From Panopea generosa (taxonomy: Eukaryota; Mollusca; Bivalvia; Adapedonta; Hiatellidae), in the NCBI GenBank assembly GCA_029582155.1, contig CM055895.1, positions 45,892,750 through 45,956,749 on the forward strand: DNA of 64,000 bases, read 5' to 3'. The translations under genes and the position numbers were made by a program. How positions within the stretch are numbered: the stretch's first letter is position 1; every line of letters starts with the position of its first letter. Positions 1 through 13,400 of the stretch are shown here, one piece after another. The notes under the pieces are model-generated. The model did not search any database. It was not told where the DNA came from and worked only from the letters and a program-made list of their open reading frames with translations.

Positions 1-164
1 CAATTAAGATTGTATTTCGTGCTGTTACTTGCTTGTAGAAGGTACAATGTGTATTTGCATTTACTGCTGTTATATTATCCTTGCAACGCACCAACGGTAG
101 GTATCTGTTTATTATGGTAGCGTTGTAATCAGTTTTTCTTTATAAATTTGTTTCCCTAGCTTTA

Positions 165-402
165 AGCAGTTGTTTCATTATAAACTTTTCCTAGCTATGT
201 GCAGTTTTTTTCCATTGTATACGTGCAGTTGTTCCATTATAAACTTTCCCTAGCTATGTGCAGTTTTTCCATTGTATATGTGCAGTTGTTCCATTATAAA
301 CTTTACAAAGCTATGTGCTGTTGTTCAGTTATAAACTTTACGAAGCTATGTGCAGTTGTTCCATTATAAACGTTACCTAGCTGTGTGCAGTTATTCCATT
401 GC
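165..402. repeat. Imperfect tandem repeat, ~36-bp and ~60-bp periods
   Basis: Six degenerate copies share the core gttccattataaac and are joined by ctatgtgcag. Spacing alternates because some units carry an extra ccattgtatatgtgcag segment. Confidence 0.75.
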
Positions 403-606
403 TTACGTTTAAATTTTAACAAACAATATTGTCTTAACAGCCAGCTTGCTGTTCAGTTAAAGCTTTGTTGTATTTTAGGAACGGCTTGTATTGAACATGA
501 CACAATACTTGTATAATGTCATATAGAACGAGGAAATACAGAAAATAACCTTACTTTCCTTCGGTTATACCAGTCTTGGAAAACAGTTAAACGTGTATAA
601 ACAGAA

Positions 607-850
607 GTAAAGTTTAATGCATGTATTTAATTAACAAATGTGAAAACAGAAATAAAGTTTAATGCATGTGTTTTATTAACAAATGTGAAAATGAATATTT
701 TTATATTAATCAATATAATTAATGTTTTATAAACAAATATTAATGAATATGTTTTATACATATATGCAATAGCAACAGCACTTTGTATTTTACAAACAAA
801 TGTGAAACTTTTTATTATTGTATTAACAAATGTAAATATCATGTTTTTAT
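607..850. repeat. Degenerate tandem repeat, ~46 bp
   Basis: Copies share taaagtttaatgcatg and ttaacaaatgtgaaa. The first two units are clear, and later ones decay. Confidence 0.6.
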
Positions 851-1894
851 TAAGACACTTCAAAATAATTGTTCATAATAACATTGATTCCACAGTGTAT
901 TTATTGTTAGGTACATTAACAAATACTCTAGCAAATACTTGATTGGTGATGTATTAACAAATATATGAACAAATGTAGAGCACTTCATTGAATGTGTTGC
1001 CAATTCCGAACATCAGTCAAATTGAAATAGATATTATTGAGTACTCTACAGTGTTGTAATCTGTCGTCCATTAATAGTATGGTTTATCATGTAGTCAGAA
1101 AATACAGGGATTATGCGCGCAATTTCAAACTGAAATTTAAAAGACGTCATTAATGTTTAATCCTATTATATTAATATCATTTCAGTTTACGGTAAACAAA
1201 CATTACACCTTCAAATTCAATCTGTTAAAGCCGTCGTTAATGACGAGATAAACCTTATGAAACCATGTGAAACGAAAACCTTTCACATTTTATAATGTTT
1301 TTGTTAGTAACAAATACGTGCAAAACATCGCAACTACCATTTGTTACCAGGGAAACTTATGCATTGTTATTGCATTAATAGTATATGTGTGTTAACTAGA
1401 TAACAATGTTTACGTTTAGTTTTTCTTTCACTTTTACTGTCGTTTAATGTTACAGGTATTAGAGTTACGAAGTCGCTACACCAGACTATATAAAATATAT
1501 CATACTGACGTCATTTTCCAATGGTATTTGACATAAAAGAGTTGAATAAAAGTATGCGTTTATAAGTTTAGATGAAATTAAAACTTCCAATATCAATAAT
1601 TGATTAACGAAGCATGCTGGCAACAACGATGCGTGTAAACAAACGTAAACAAAAGTAAACATACAAACAAACGTTTGTAAGGCGATAAGTGGTATCCCCT
1701 AATCGTCCATCCTCTCACTGGCAGTTTGTATGCCGCCTTTGTTATTGCTTGAATCGCTTATAAATAATATGCATATTAAATTCGCTTGGTGCCATTCTGA
1801 GGTCAGTGTTCTAATATTTCATTATAACGACATGTCATATCTAATACTGTGAATGGATTGCATGGAGCAATGGCGGGGCATCTGACTCAGGGGT

Positions 1895-2240
1895 GCGGTC
1901 CGACAAAAATCGTCGTAAACGTCTCACACAAGAATTTATTTTGTACTGTTCCATATATAGAGACATGTACTTCTGGAACACAGGATACGTTACCAATGGT
2001 TCTAAAACTACATTGTTCCAATAGATAGTCCTCAATTATGCAGAAAAAAACATGGGGTTGCTTTTTCAAAATATCGATGGTTTGATGGAACCCCTTCATT
2101 TTTGGCAATTCTGCCCATTTGTGACAGTGTATCACTACGCATCTTTAAACTGTTATAGCATCATCAAACAGTTCCCAATGTCATCCAAACTTTGCAGATA
2201 TCATGAAAATGTTCCAATGTTCCCATATGCATAAAAAATA
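1895..2240 (-). repeat. Dispersed repeat family D, copy 1
   Basis: On the minus strand this matches 38090-38380 on the plus strand over about 300 bases, with frequent small changes. Shared blocks include ctataacagtttaaagat, tagtgatacactg and tttagaaccattg. Both copies happen to keep an open frame with SFRTI.NVS.VPE. The function is unknown. It is probably an old mobile element. Confidence 0.75.
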
Positions 2241-2479
2241 TGACATTTTCTGCATTTTTAACCAAAAAAAAAGCCCAACGGGTTTACACAGCTCTAATTT
2301 CTTTGGCGAAAGTCATGTAAGGGAGGTAATTCTTAAGCGTTTATTCATTTTTTTTATTCCAGATGAATCGTGCAGAAACAGAAAATGATATAATAATTTT
2401 AAGCGTCGATCAAATTTTTAACAAACAGCAAAGAAATTATCAAATTAAATTGCGACGATTTGTATCTTTTTGTTTCCCC

Positions 2480-2640
2480 TTTTATGAAGCGCCCATGGTC
2501 GGAGGCCGGGGTTTCGAACACGCACAATAACAATGTGTGCGCCGTGTCTTCAGGCAAGATACTTTATACGTTTAGCATTTCTTCTACCCAAGAAGGAATA
2601 GAGATGTGTATGTATTGTAAGCTCTTGTTTGATATATGAA
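2480..2640 (+). mobile_element. SINE-like fragment with a tail-core motif
   Basis: A B-box-like ggggtttcgaac is followed by tcttcaggcaagatacttta and ctacccaagaag. This resembles the conserved central domain of several metazoan tRNA SINEs (caagacacttta type). It is degraded, and the boundaries are uncertain. Confidence 0.4.
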
Positions 2641-3106
2641 ACTTTATAATTAATAAACGATTAACTGTTTTTAAAACATTTTAGTTTTTAAATTTTTAAA
2701 GTATGAGTTAAAAAGTTAAAAAAAAAACTAAATTGAAGTTCCTTTAAATATTTTATCATACCGTTATAAACTTGTGAGTTTGAATACACATTTTGTCATA
2801 GATACCCTGAGATATTGGGAAATACTTTGCCTTTTAACCATATTAGTTGGGTTTTATCCTTTCTTATGCCGTCGTACTTTGTATTGTTGATCACTGCCAA
2901 AATGATCATACGCGACTTGGGCTACTTTTTATTCCTCGAATTCCATTGTTCCATGTGTTAAATATAAGCAAGCAGAATCAAATCAAACAATTAATATATA
3001 CTGTAAATATTGTATTATGTCATTTTTGAAGGTTGTTGCATAGAATAAAACTAACGCTACAGCAATGTCAATCCAATTAGGAAGGCTTATGAATATCTAT
3101 TAAAAA

Positions 3107-3391
3107 CCCTTTACTTCATATAGACGCCTTTGGACACCTCTAATATAGACGCCTTTGTTCACCTTTAATATAGACGCCTTTGGACACCTCTAATAAAGAC
3201 GCCTTTGGACACCTGTAGTATAGAAGGTTTTTTAATTATTTGGTGAATTATGTTTATATTAACTGACAGAGTGGAAAACAGTGCATAAGGGGTTCAAATT
3301 GCTCGTTATGGGCAATTTGAACTCTTCCTGCACTGTTTTCAAGGGCCTTCTGTGATTGGTGCGGGAAAACGCGTATCTATGGAGTAAAGGG
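3107..3391. mobile_element. piggyBac-like MITE, copy 1
   Basis: The element runs from ACCCTTTACTTCAT (left, flank degenerate) to ATCTATGGAGTAAAGGG, followed by TTAA at 3392. Its inner part shares tgaattatgtttatatt and gagtggaaaacagtgca with the copies at 38697 and 63758. It carries an expanded 25-bp tandem repeat at 3119-3225. TTAA flanks with CCC...GGG ends are the signature of piggyBac-type insertion. Confidence 0.75.
3119..3225. repeat. 25-bp tandem repeat x4 inside a MITE
   Basis: The units are of the form tatagacgcctttggacacc plus tctaa. The same segment occurs once in the sister element near 63829, so the array grew inside this copy. Confidence 0.85.
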
Positions 3392-3604
3392 TTAAAGGCC
3401 GGTAAACCGTACCTTCAAGTACTTGGATTATCTTTATACCCCTTTACAAAATATAAAGTATATAATTTTTTTACATTTTATAAATTGCGAATGTTATATG
3501 TTTTGTACAGTTTTTTTCCATTAAAATATTGTCTAAACAGAAAGTGATATATAACGATCTGAAACATCCTAATTTAAGGAAATATTAACATTGTCCTCGA
3601 AAAA

Positions 3605-3735
3605 CTTTCAGTGAGAAAGTTTGCCAGTTATTCGCTTAAGGGCGGTGGTTCTGCTAAGATTCATTCAGTAAAACTGGATATGACATATATAACCTGAAAT
3701 GTGTTGAAAATGGCGTAAAACCCCATAAACCATAC
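3605..3735 (+). mobile_element. SINE family 1, 3' fragment
   Basis: The fragment contains gagaaagtttgccagttatt, ggtggttctgctaagattc, aaaactggatatgacatat and cctgaaatgtgttgaaaatg, all shared with the body of the full copies at 10497, 15892, 17359 and 63414. The tRNA-like head is missing. Confidence 0.8.
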
Positions 3736-3829
3736 AGATAAATCTGGTGAAAATAAAATATAGTTTGCATCTTTTGTCAAAGAATATCAAACCTTGAAGG
3801 TGTTTTGTTACAACTTGGAAAACTCACTC

Positions 3830-3985
3830 TCGAAGTCTTCCTGTGAAGCTCCAGTAAAACGTATATGCGGATAAAGTGTCTTGCTCAAGAACGCCACACA
3901 TAGTCGTTGGAGACGATCGAACCTGAGACCCTCCGGTTCTGAGGTCATTACTCTACCACTGTACCTCGCGCTCCACTTACGTAAA
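3830..3985 (-). mobile_element. tRNA-headed SINE with core domain, minus strand
   Basis: On the minus strand a tRNA-like head (ggtacagtggtagagtaatg, then B-box ggttcgatcgtc) is followed by tcttgagcaagacacttta, the widespread metazoan SINE core. It differs from the other SINE families in the window. Confidence 0.65.
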
Positions 3986-4197
3986 TATCACAGTACACTC
4001 GCATATGTTGCTAACTAGTTCAATATATTTATATACCGTACATTGTTGTTGTTTTTTTAACTTCATTTGCTGTTGTCTTTTTAATATTCCTCATATGCTG
4101 ATATTAATCTCCCGAAAACGTGTAAACCTTATTTGGAACCGCATCTATTAACCATAATAACATGTATATATGTATAAATATTGTGTTTGACTTTCAG

Positions 4198-4427
4198 ACA
4201 TAGACAACAACGTAGGAGGGAACCAACATGATGAAAATGTTGACATTATTCATCTCGCCAAAGAACTCAGCAAACAAAAGATATCTGAAGAGAACGCTGC
4301 TAAAATAGCTGCCGCGAAATTAGCTCAGAGCAAGTCCCATAACTCTGGCTGGTACCGTATCCAGGCAACACGTAGACTCACTGGTGGACATCGGCTAGTA
4401 CCCAAAGTAAAGGAAACATTTAGAGAT
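4198..4427 (+). CDS. SLC8A: NCX exon a: distal part of the first cytosolic loop segment
   Basis: The acceptor is ctttcag. The exon enters with two bases of a split codon and ends in phase 0. It encodes an acidic stretch (NQHDENVDIIHLAKEL), a helical Lys/Ala-rich stretch and WYRIQATRRLTGG, which matches the YRIQATR..TG segment before CBD1 in NCX proteins. Two donors overlap, GTAGGT at 4428 and GTATTT at 4432. Only the first keeps the frame open into the next exon. The second would read into TGA after a few codons, so 4428 is chosen. Confidence 0.9.
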
Positions 4428-7400
4428 GTAGGTATTTTAATATATAAGTCTGCCCTCAATACTATTAATGTGCTGTGCAGCTCCAGCTTTTATATGTACA
4501 TGTACTTTACACGTAGGTGTTCAAATTTTAATATTTTGTGACATATCATTTGGGCTAATAGGCAGTTAACCTAACAGCACTATACCGGGATTCTGGAAGG
4601 TTAACCAGTTCACTAGCACACATATATCCGCAAGTATCTGATAACATTATTTATCAATTATATAGTTTCAATATACATGTATTGTATATCAAAGTAGAAC
4701 CGTTTTCGGAAATATGTCTGGATTATTTCCACGACAAGACTAACTTGTATGCTATCAATGCTAAAGGTGCAAGGAATAGGATTATTTCTTAGAAATAAAC
4801 TTTGCTACATGAAACCATGGTGTCTGGCATCTGACATTGTGCGATTGATTGAATTTAAAGCGTCATTTTTATGCTATCGAGGGCTAACAGACGATCAGAA
4901 AACCTTACCACTATTTCCTTGGATCCGGAAAGGTTAGTCAGTACCCGATCAGGCACACTCTATCTCCGTAAGTAACTGATAACTTTCTCACTTGAATCAG
5001 CGGTGAGAGACGAATGATAATAAGACACAATGTCGTATATCAATCATCACAGAGACTGTTGCCGGGCAGGGATCAAAACTCACGACCCCTGGATTGATAG
5101 TCAGACGCGCTGCCAACTGAGCTGAACGTGCCCGGCACTGCTACATGAAACCATGGTGTTAGGAATCTGACATTGTTCGATTGGTAATACCATTATTTAT
5201 ACATGCGAGCAACATGTTTTCTGTTGGCGATGTTATTGCTGCTGTTGCGTCGCCAATTGTGTTGTTGTTGTTGTTGTTGTTTCTGTTTGTTTGATATAAG
5301 AGTTGTAGGTTTTAAACTCGATGTAATTGTATAAAAAATGTTTTACCCTTTTCACTATAATGATAATTTATTATTGTAACAGATTACGAAATTCTTAGAC
5401 TTTATTAAGACTTTGTATATTGGGCTATGTTTGCGCTGTTAAGTTGACTGTGTCCTTTAAATGCTATATTGCCTGTTCAACATTTTTTTTTTATTTTAGT
5501 GTATCAATTTTTTTTTAATTTTTTTTTTTTTTGACACATGCCTAAACACGTATTTTTTATACAAATATATACTAACAGCACACAACGTTTCCGTTAGATA
5601 CTAGTAAGACACTTATTCAGAATGTACATCCCATTGTATCTCAACTCAAATATTTGTAGTTACTCTCACTCTGATTGGCCACGTCAATTTTTAAATTGCA
5701 GTTATACAATCAGATCTCAGTTGAAAAGTTCGAGTCGATGAAAGATAATACGAGCATATCGTGTCTGGACCTGAGTGAGAATGGAAACAAAGCGGTCGTG
5801 GAGTTTACGTCGTCGTCATGCGCAGTGATGGAAAATGAGGGAAAGGTCAGACTGGGTATCAAGAGATATGGAAAACTGAATATCCCCGTTTCTGTACGGT
5901 ATGTACAAATTCACTCATATATGTCTCATTTCAGCAAAAACGGGCCAAGTGCCTTCATATTTCATATACATCTGTCACTATTTTGCATTCATTTTACGAA
6001 ATTTAATATCAGTTTATACTGATGATATAAAACCTAGGTCAATAATTAACGCCAGGCTCCTATTGTTATAACCTAAGTTAAATACTTCAAAAAATCAATC
6101 TAATAAAAGCATCCAGGTGATCATGATTTGATAATGGCTCCAGAAAAAAATGCCGTTGGTTTCGTTGACATTTATTCAAGAATAATTACAATACCATCAA
6201 ATCATAGTTTAAGTTACCTATTTATAGTATTTTAGAAAATGTTGATGAAACAGAAGTTAAAGATTTTCGACTCTTCTTCAGCGCATTCCCCATGGTCCTA
6301 AGTTTAGACTACACTACATATAATTTATCGCCGAGATTAATTTTATTTACTTACATGTATTCAATAACTAATTGCACATAAACGCATAAAAGGAACTATG
6401 AATGTAGTCATCATTTCGTTTAAACACTATAATTTCTACTTAAAAGTTAGTTGCCGACTTTATTGTCACTCAGTTCACTTTGATTTGCGGTATTATCCTG
6501 ATCTTAATGAGTTTTTATTGTTGACTTTATCAAATGTTTTTGATGGCCAGCCGTGAAGTATGTTTGTTTTTAGCTGCCGAATCAGATATCAATATTTTGT
6601 GGTGGTTTTTTTTTTGTTATCAAAAAATGTGCAGTATTTTTATAATTTAAGTGACAAATTCTCCATTTTGGACGCTGTGTGTGATGTGCGATTTGACAGT
6701 TTTAGTCCTTTCGGAATATATTGTGGGAGGGAAACACTTAAGGTCGAGCTACAGAATGTAAAATAAATTCAATGCTCTGTTGTGCGAAGTTGTATGACAA
6801 CGTTTTATTCCTCGCTGAAATGATTAAATGATATACCAAGCAAAAAAAAAATCAACGTCTCGCCATAATCGCTGCAAATGGTAGACGTGCAATATATTGA
6901 TATACAACTGTGAATTTTGACTTTGCTGGGGGTGCATTTCAAAAAGCTGTTACATGTTTATTTCATTAGATTAGAAAGTACAACACGGCATTAACATACT
7001 CGTGTTGACGATATATCAATAAATACAGATGTCCGATTCAAATTTCTGCTAAGTGTAAATATTAAACTCATGCTCAATTTTTACATTTATACAAGAACAT
7101 TAGAAACGTATAGAAAAACTATTTATATATTCTGTTAAATGCGGAGTAAACGCGAACAGCGAAAAATCTTTGGTCAAACGGTCATTATATTATGATCAAT
7201 ACATTAACAAAAATAACAACGGGCGTTGTCATGGCCAGAATTCTAAACAATATACGCAACGATTGAATCAGTAAGCGTTTATATTCCTCAGATATGTAGG
7301 TCAGTTTCAACATAAACAACGAGATACAATCAACGTTAGTGTTACTGGCTGCGGCTAGTGTTACTGGCTGTGGGTAGTGTTACTGACTGTGGGTAGTGTT

Positions 7401-10400
7401 ACTGACTGTGACGTCTGGGAACAATGTTTTAAATGTGTAAATTAAAATCACATCATGACCGTTGTTATGGCCGACAGTGGTGTGAGCGCACATCGGCCGG
7501 AGTAATAACTGATAAATAGGAAAATAGCGACATGCGTACTGGCAAGTGACCGATATCCTGTTGAACTATTGTGGGTTAATCTAACATCAAAATCAATTCG
7601 GTCATACTCGACTTTATCCACATAGACATAGACCCAGCTCTCCAGCTTGGGCCCGTTATAAGCCATCGCAATGTTTTTTAGTTTAAACAATATTTTATTC
7701 ACATAAGTACATATATTTAGCATACATTTAACAATAAAGTCATACGTTTAACGAATTATGTGGAAAGGATACAGAAAAAAGCTTTAGAAGCTTGTGTAAA
7801 TCTGCTTCATTAACAGTTCTTTTACATTTCTTATAAACTTTATCATATTGTTCCGAAATAATTTCAATTTGGCCAAATGTGCAAAAATTGGTTAAAGAAA
7901 TAATGGTTTATTCCGAATATTTCAAAAACTCAAAAAGAGAGTATTGGTTGAAGAGAAGGAAAGAAAGAAAGAGACTCCACTGATTTTATTTTCTTTATCG
8001 GTTCATTCCGATACAGGGGATAGGTATTTTCCAAGTTACTGTTTATCAATCCAATCCATTCATTAACCATTGTTTCTTACTATCCAAGGTCAAATAGAGG
8101 CGTGTTGTTATAATTAAGAAGGTAAAAAAACATAACAAGTCATTATCTATTTAACTGTGTGCGATATTCAAAACGTTTGGTCTTTATAATATAATTTTGA
8201 ACTGTCATGAAAATCGAGTTGTTGTCAGTTAATGTAAGATTTTCATTACCATTACTAATGTTTTTTGAGCACATCGATTAGTCAATTGCATCAGTGAAAG
8301 TTGAATAACGTCATAGTTTGGTAAGCGCTTGTGGAACAGGCATAGAATCGCCTGCTCTTCACTGGGGCAGTACAGATTTGGGAGACATCACGGACGGGAA
8401 TCATAGAAACAATCGCATTAAAATCAGATCAACTTTAAGCTTCCATACTCTACGCACAGTAGATCTGACCGCATTGCAGTAGAGGTTACCTCAGATTGAC
8501 CTTTCATGAAATAAACATTCATAATTCAGCAAATCAGATTAAACGTTATTCGCACTTCGTTGAGTTTTACACCATGACGTCGATTGACACATTTTTACAA
8601 AGTGCTATTTCCTAGGCGTTGACTCGGACATAGTAATCTTCCTATGTTGGTATATAAATAAAAAAAAAGTCTCGGTATCGTCCTTGATTTTTATTATTTC
8701 TGAAAATCATTTACATTGAACATGGGCGCAGCCGTACTGTTTTCGTCGTAATATTAAACAAAGCGTGATAATCGCACATGATATTGGGGTCCCATCTATG
8801 CCGGTCCCAGCTAAATATAGACTTTTCTTTAGTCTTGATCATATGTGACGCTTGCTTTTCTCAAAGACAAACGTCTTTGCAAGTTGTGAAGAAGAAACGT
8901 TTGGATCTGGAAGTAAGATCTGATTGGCTGAAACAAACACACTTCTGCAATGGTAATGTTATAATAAAAATATTTATTCGAAAGGAAATCATGGCAGTTG
9001 TCTTGTACAAGATCTTTGTCATAGAAAATATATAATAATATAAAAATAATGAATATAGATATAAACGCCAGGTTTACTTTGCGTAGAGTATGGAAGCTAA
9101 AGTTTAATATCAGATTTTAATGGGATTGGAATAGACTAATATCCAAGGACCGCTATATAATTCCTTGTAATATCTTATCATAGAATCCCTTGGAAGTACA
9201 GATTACAGTCAAGAATGAACAGGAAAAAAAACACATTTTTATCAAGTATTTTATAGGTGGTTAAGAAACACGATGTATGTTGTTTTTCTCTTTTTTTCTT
9301 TTTTTTTTTTGTGTGTGGGGAGGGGGAGAGGTAGGAGGAATGATGCTGCTTTGTGTGGTGTCCTTGACCAAAACTCATTAGCTACATATACTTAATACTA
9401 GTTCTACCAAGGAAGACTTCGAACGTGTTTTGTAAAAATTGTTTCACAATCGATTTAAAACATAATTTTTAAAAAATATACTTTGTGTCACACCTATCGG
9501 CACGCTCCACGCACCGGCTTGAGAAGCCTTCATCAGATACGCACTATCCCCCGTCATTAAGAATATATATGTGGCTTAAAGGGAGTAGCCTATATCAAGA
9601 AATATCGCTTTAACTGTCTAAAAAAACAAAATAATTATTAAAATGGATGAAAAGCATTTCATTATCATTAATAAATAATATCCAAATGATTTGATATGTC
9701 AAATCCACCAAAACGTGACAAAATAAATAGTTCAATTTGAGTGGTATATTCATTCTGAAAATAGACAGCACTTAAATACTGACGACCTCCGGAGTTTTTC
9801 CAAGATAAAATAATTACTACGCGTAAATCTTTATAACGGATCAAACTGAAAATCAAAATGAAATCACGTGACTCATTTGTAACGTCACAAAATATGATGC
9901 AATTTTAAGCGGGGAATTTATTTCAGTCTCACCTGGGCACGTAGCCTTAAAAGGGAAACCACTTTCAATATATTATTTTGGCATAATCAAAAAGATACCG
10001 TTTCGGCAATATGGGGTCAGTGAATATATATTTATAAGCATAATATTTTTGGGTAAAAAAGTTTTTTGGCCAATTTTAAAATTTTGAAAATCCTTATTAA
10101 TTCCCTTAAATGTTTATTGAGTACTATCTGATATAATATAGGGTTTTGATAGCCATAATAGCGTCCCACTTCATAGTTGTGTCCCTTATGGGTGACGGTA
10201 TGACAATTTACACATTAGTGTGAGACTGAATTATGGTACATCACTGGTTCTGAAAAAAAAGAAACGGATGCATTTATAGCAGTTGGTAGTCTATCCCAGT
10301 ATATCCCAATCGCTGACAGATCGAGGACCTTTTCTACTTTCAAGCAGTAAGGGACTTTTTTTCAAAATATCATAGTGCTATCACTGCACCGTCTATACAC

Positions 10401-13400
10401 AGTTTTTATATATATATATTGTAAAATACCATTCCGTCGGATGATTATTTATAAGTAACCTTAGTAATTAACGGATGGTGCGGTAGTGCATTAAAGGGCC
10501 CACCGTTGCCGAGTGGCCTAAGGCGCCGTCTCAAGATCGCTTACCTCTCATGGCTACGGTATTAGGTCCAAGTCGCGCGCGCTCCAAAAGCTTTAGTGAG
10601 AAAGTTTGCCAGTTATTTGCGGAAGAACGGCGGTTTTCCTCTACCAATACAACTGGATATGACATAGGGCCTATATTACCTGAGATGTGTTGGATATGGC
10701 GTTAAAAAACATTAAAAGGGGTAACCTGTGATTTAAGAAAGTGTTGACAGTTCATCACATGTTTGGTACCAGGCTCAATCCGGTGGTTTCCCAAAGTCAA
10801 CACTAGTAGTAGTTTTAGCCAGGAACCAGGAAACAAACTCAAGAGCGATTCCTATAAGTTATGAACTTTCTTCACAATTGAGCTAAAATGAATTAGCAAT
10901 TATGTATATAAATATGCCAATATGCCAATGACACATGTTTGCTATTTTAATGCTGTTAAAAGGTCTCTATATACAGATGGTATGTTTATTTTAGTTACGT
11001 CTATAATAAGCAATTGTGCTTGCTTTATATGGGACAGTTGTTGTTGGTCGATATCGATTCGTCCCATCTAATGGCAGCTGTAGATCGGGTTTTAGTAAAA
11101 CAAGTGTTCGAGGTCTATTTGAGTACCCATCATTCAATGCTTTCCAATTGAAAGCTTTTATTTCCGCTTTCTATACTTGAGTGGATCTCGTTTGTTGGTA
11201 AATATTTATAGACTGTGCCCATGCATTGCAGTTTATATCTTGTTCGGATTGGTTTTTATGCTGTCCAAACTTCCATTTAAACATATTGATCAACACATGT
11301 GCGAAACTTTCCAACAACATTACTCAACATACTGAGGTTGCGTTTAGAAACGTTATGTTTGTTTTTTATCCGTAAGCTAGGCCCTCGGGAAAGATAATGA
11401 GGGGTTCATATATCCACCGTGACTAACCCACGTGACTTTATGCCATGGCGTGGTGAAAATAAATCTGAGGAGAAGTGTCCGCTTCAGGAAACATATTTGC
11501 TGATAACTTCCTTAATACTACATTGAAATTCATGAAACAAAGACGAACGATGTTCTGTATAGAGACGGAACCACCGGTTATATAAAGTGACCATGCAAAA
11601 CTTGTATTTTTTTATTTATTTATTTTTTGCAACAAGTGTAACGGCGTTTTGTTCTAAGTTGAGACAATTATGGTTTGGAGCGGTGCAATTTATAAAAAAA
11701 AAAGCCGTTGCACTTTTTGCAAATAAAACAGATTTGTTCATGATCACGTGATATTACTGGTGGTTCGTTTCTATACAGAGACGACGTCCGTCTTTGTTTC
11801 TTGAATTTTCATGAACTATTCACGAAGAAAGTGTATCTACACTTTTCCTCCATATTTTGCACCAATCCATAACATAAAGTCACGTGAGTTCGCCAATACA
11901 TCCCTATGTCATAATGACATTGTGCAATTTCCTGACACACTCTGCGTTACGTTAGAATAACACTTTGTACGTTATGCCCGATATAAAGACGAGTAAAGAA
12001 CGACTCAAAGAACAGTTTGTACTTCACATATACGAACTAGTATATAAAATAGTGGGTCTTGTTTCCGTAGCCATTTGTTGCAAATAGGCAGAGAAAAATT
12101 TGTGTTGACCAGATTACTTCGTGTTGACCAGATTACTCCGTGTTGACCAGATTACTCCGTGTTGACCAGATTACTATGTGTTGACCAGATTACTTTGTGT
12201 TGACCAGATTACGTTGTTTTGACCAGATTACCTTGTGTTGACCAGATTACCTTGTGTTGACCAGATTACTTTGTGTTGACCAGATTACTTCGTGTTGACC
12301 AGATTACCTTGTGTTGGTTTAAACATATTTATTCATAAATTGTGTACAGCATATTCTACAACATATATAGTAAAAGGATTGAATTGAAAGAAAATATTTC
12401 TTATATAGTTTCTCTCCTCAGTAACTTATACAAACATGTGTGTAAGATGGCGAAGATTCATTATATTAGTTTTGATATATTAACAAAATATAGTTCTATA
12501 AAAGATATTTGATTTTTACACCGATAGTTGTATGTCTTGTTAAGTTTTGAAAGAAAACAAAATTTTATAATTAATCATATAAATATACATTGTGTTGACC
12601 AGATTACTCTGTGTTGACCAGATTACTTCGTGTTGACCAGATTACCTTGTGTTGACCATATTACGTTGTTTTGACCAGATTACTTTGTGTTGACCAGATT
12701 ACTCAGTTCGTGTTGACCACATTACTTCGTGTTGACCAGATTACCTCGTATTGACCGGATTACTTTGTGTTGACCAGATTACCTCGTGTTGACCAGATTA
12801 TTTCGTTGTTTTGACCAGATTACTTTGTGTTGACCAGATTACTCAGTTCGTGTTGACCACATTACTTCGTGTTGACCAGATTACCTCGTATTGACCGGAT
12901 TACTTTGTGTTGACCAGATTACCTCGTGTTGACCAGATTATTTCGTGTTGACCAGATTACTTTATGTTGACCAGATTACTTCGTGTTCACCAGATTACTT
13001 TGTGTTCACCAGATTTATTGACTCCACTGCTCTATTCAGGCAGCACTTTTACATTACATTAAGAAAAAAGAAGAAGAAGATATAGAATATAACACTTATA
13101 ATAATAATAAAGTATTGATTCAGCTCATTTGAACAAGTCCATCTTCCATGAGGCACTCAAACATGTGTTTATACGTTATTTACATTAATGCGCTAAATTA
13201 CACAGTTGCATAAAAGATAAAACAACAACAGAACATGTATTTATCAATACAAATATGAAACCGTGTGTGTGTGTGTATTGTACTTACTATGATATTTGTA
13301 TATATTCACTATGTATGTTCTGGTATGGTGCTCGTTTCCTTTGGAAGATACGTCAATTCATCAAAGTGTTGAGTCTAAATCTCAAGATTCAAATTCTGAA

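Larger units (their letters stand above)
1..4197. other. NCX upstream intron (3' part)
   Basis: There is no coding exon. The region holds imperfect tandem repeats (165-402 and 607-850), a dispersed repeat copy (1895-2240), SINE-like pieces (2480-2640, 3605-3735, 3830-3985) and a TTAA-flanked MITE (3107-3391). The rest is AT-rich sequence in which I see nothing. Confidence 0.7.
4428..5701. other. NCX intron a-b
   Basis: The intron holds two SINE family 3 pieces, a (GTT)n run and poly-T tracts. No further exon is needed, because exons a and b join in frame. Confidence 0.7.

Noticed and set aside
4428..4434. Alternative donor at 4432 for exchanger exon a
   Set aside because: It would shift phase and give a stop a few codons into the next exon. 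The donor at 4428 keeps the frame.
7448..7723. 91-codon open frame on the minus strand with fairly complex composition
   Set aside because: No family recognised, no convincing splice sites and no partner exons. It lies inside an intron of the opposite-strand exchanger. A translated search would be needed to revive it.
10497..10580. tRNA gene
   Set aside because: The A and B boxes look like tRNA-Leu, but the acceptor stem does not pair and the same head recurs with a fixed SINE body at other sites.
12107..13015. CRISPR-like short regular repeats
   Set aside because: Units are contiguous with no unique spacers, in a eukaryotic intron. It is a minisatellite.
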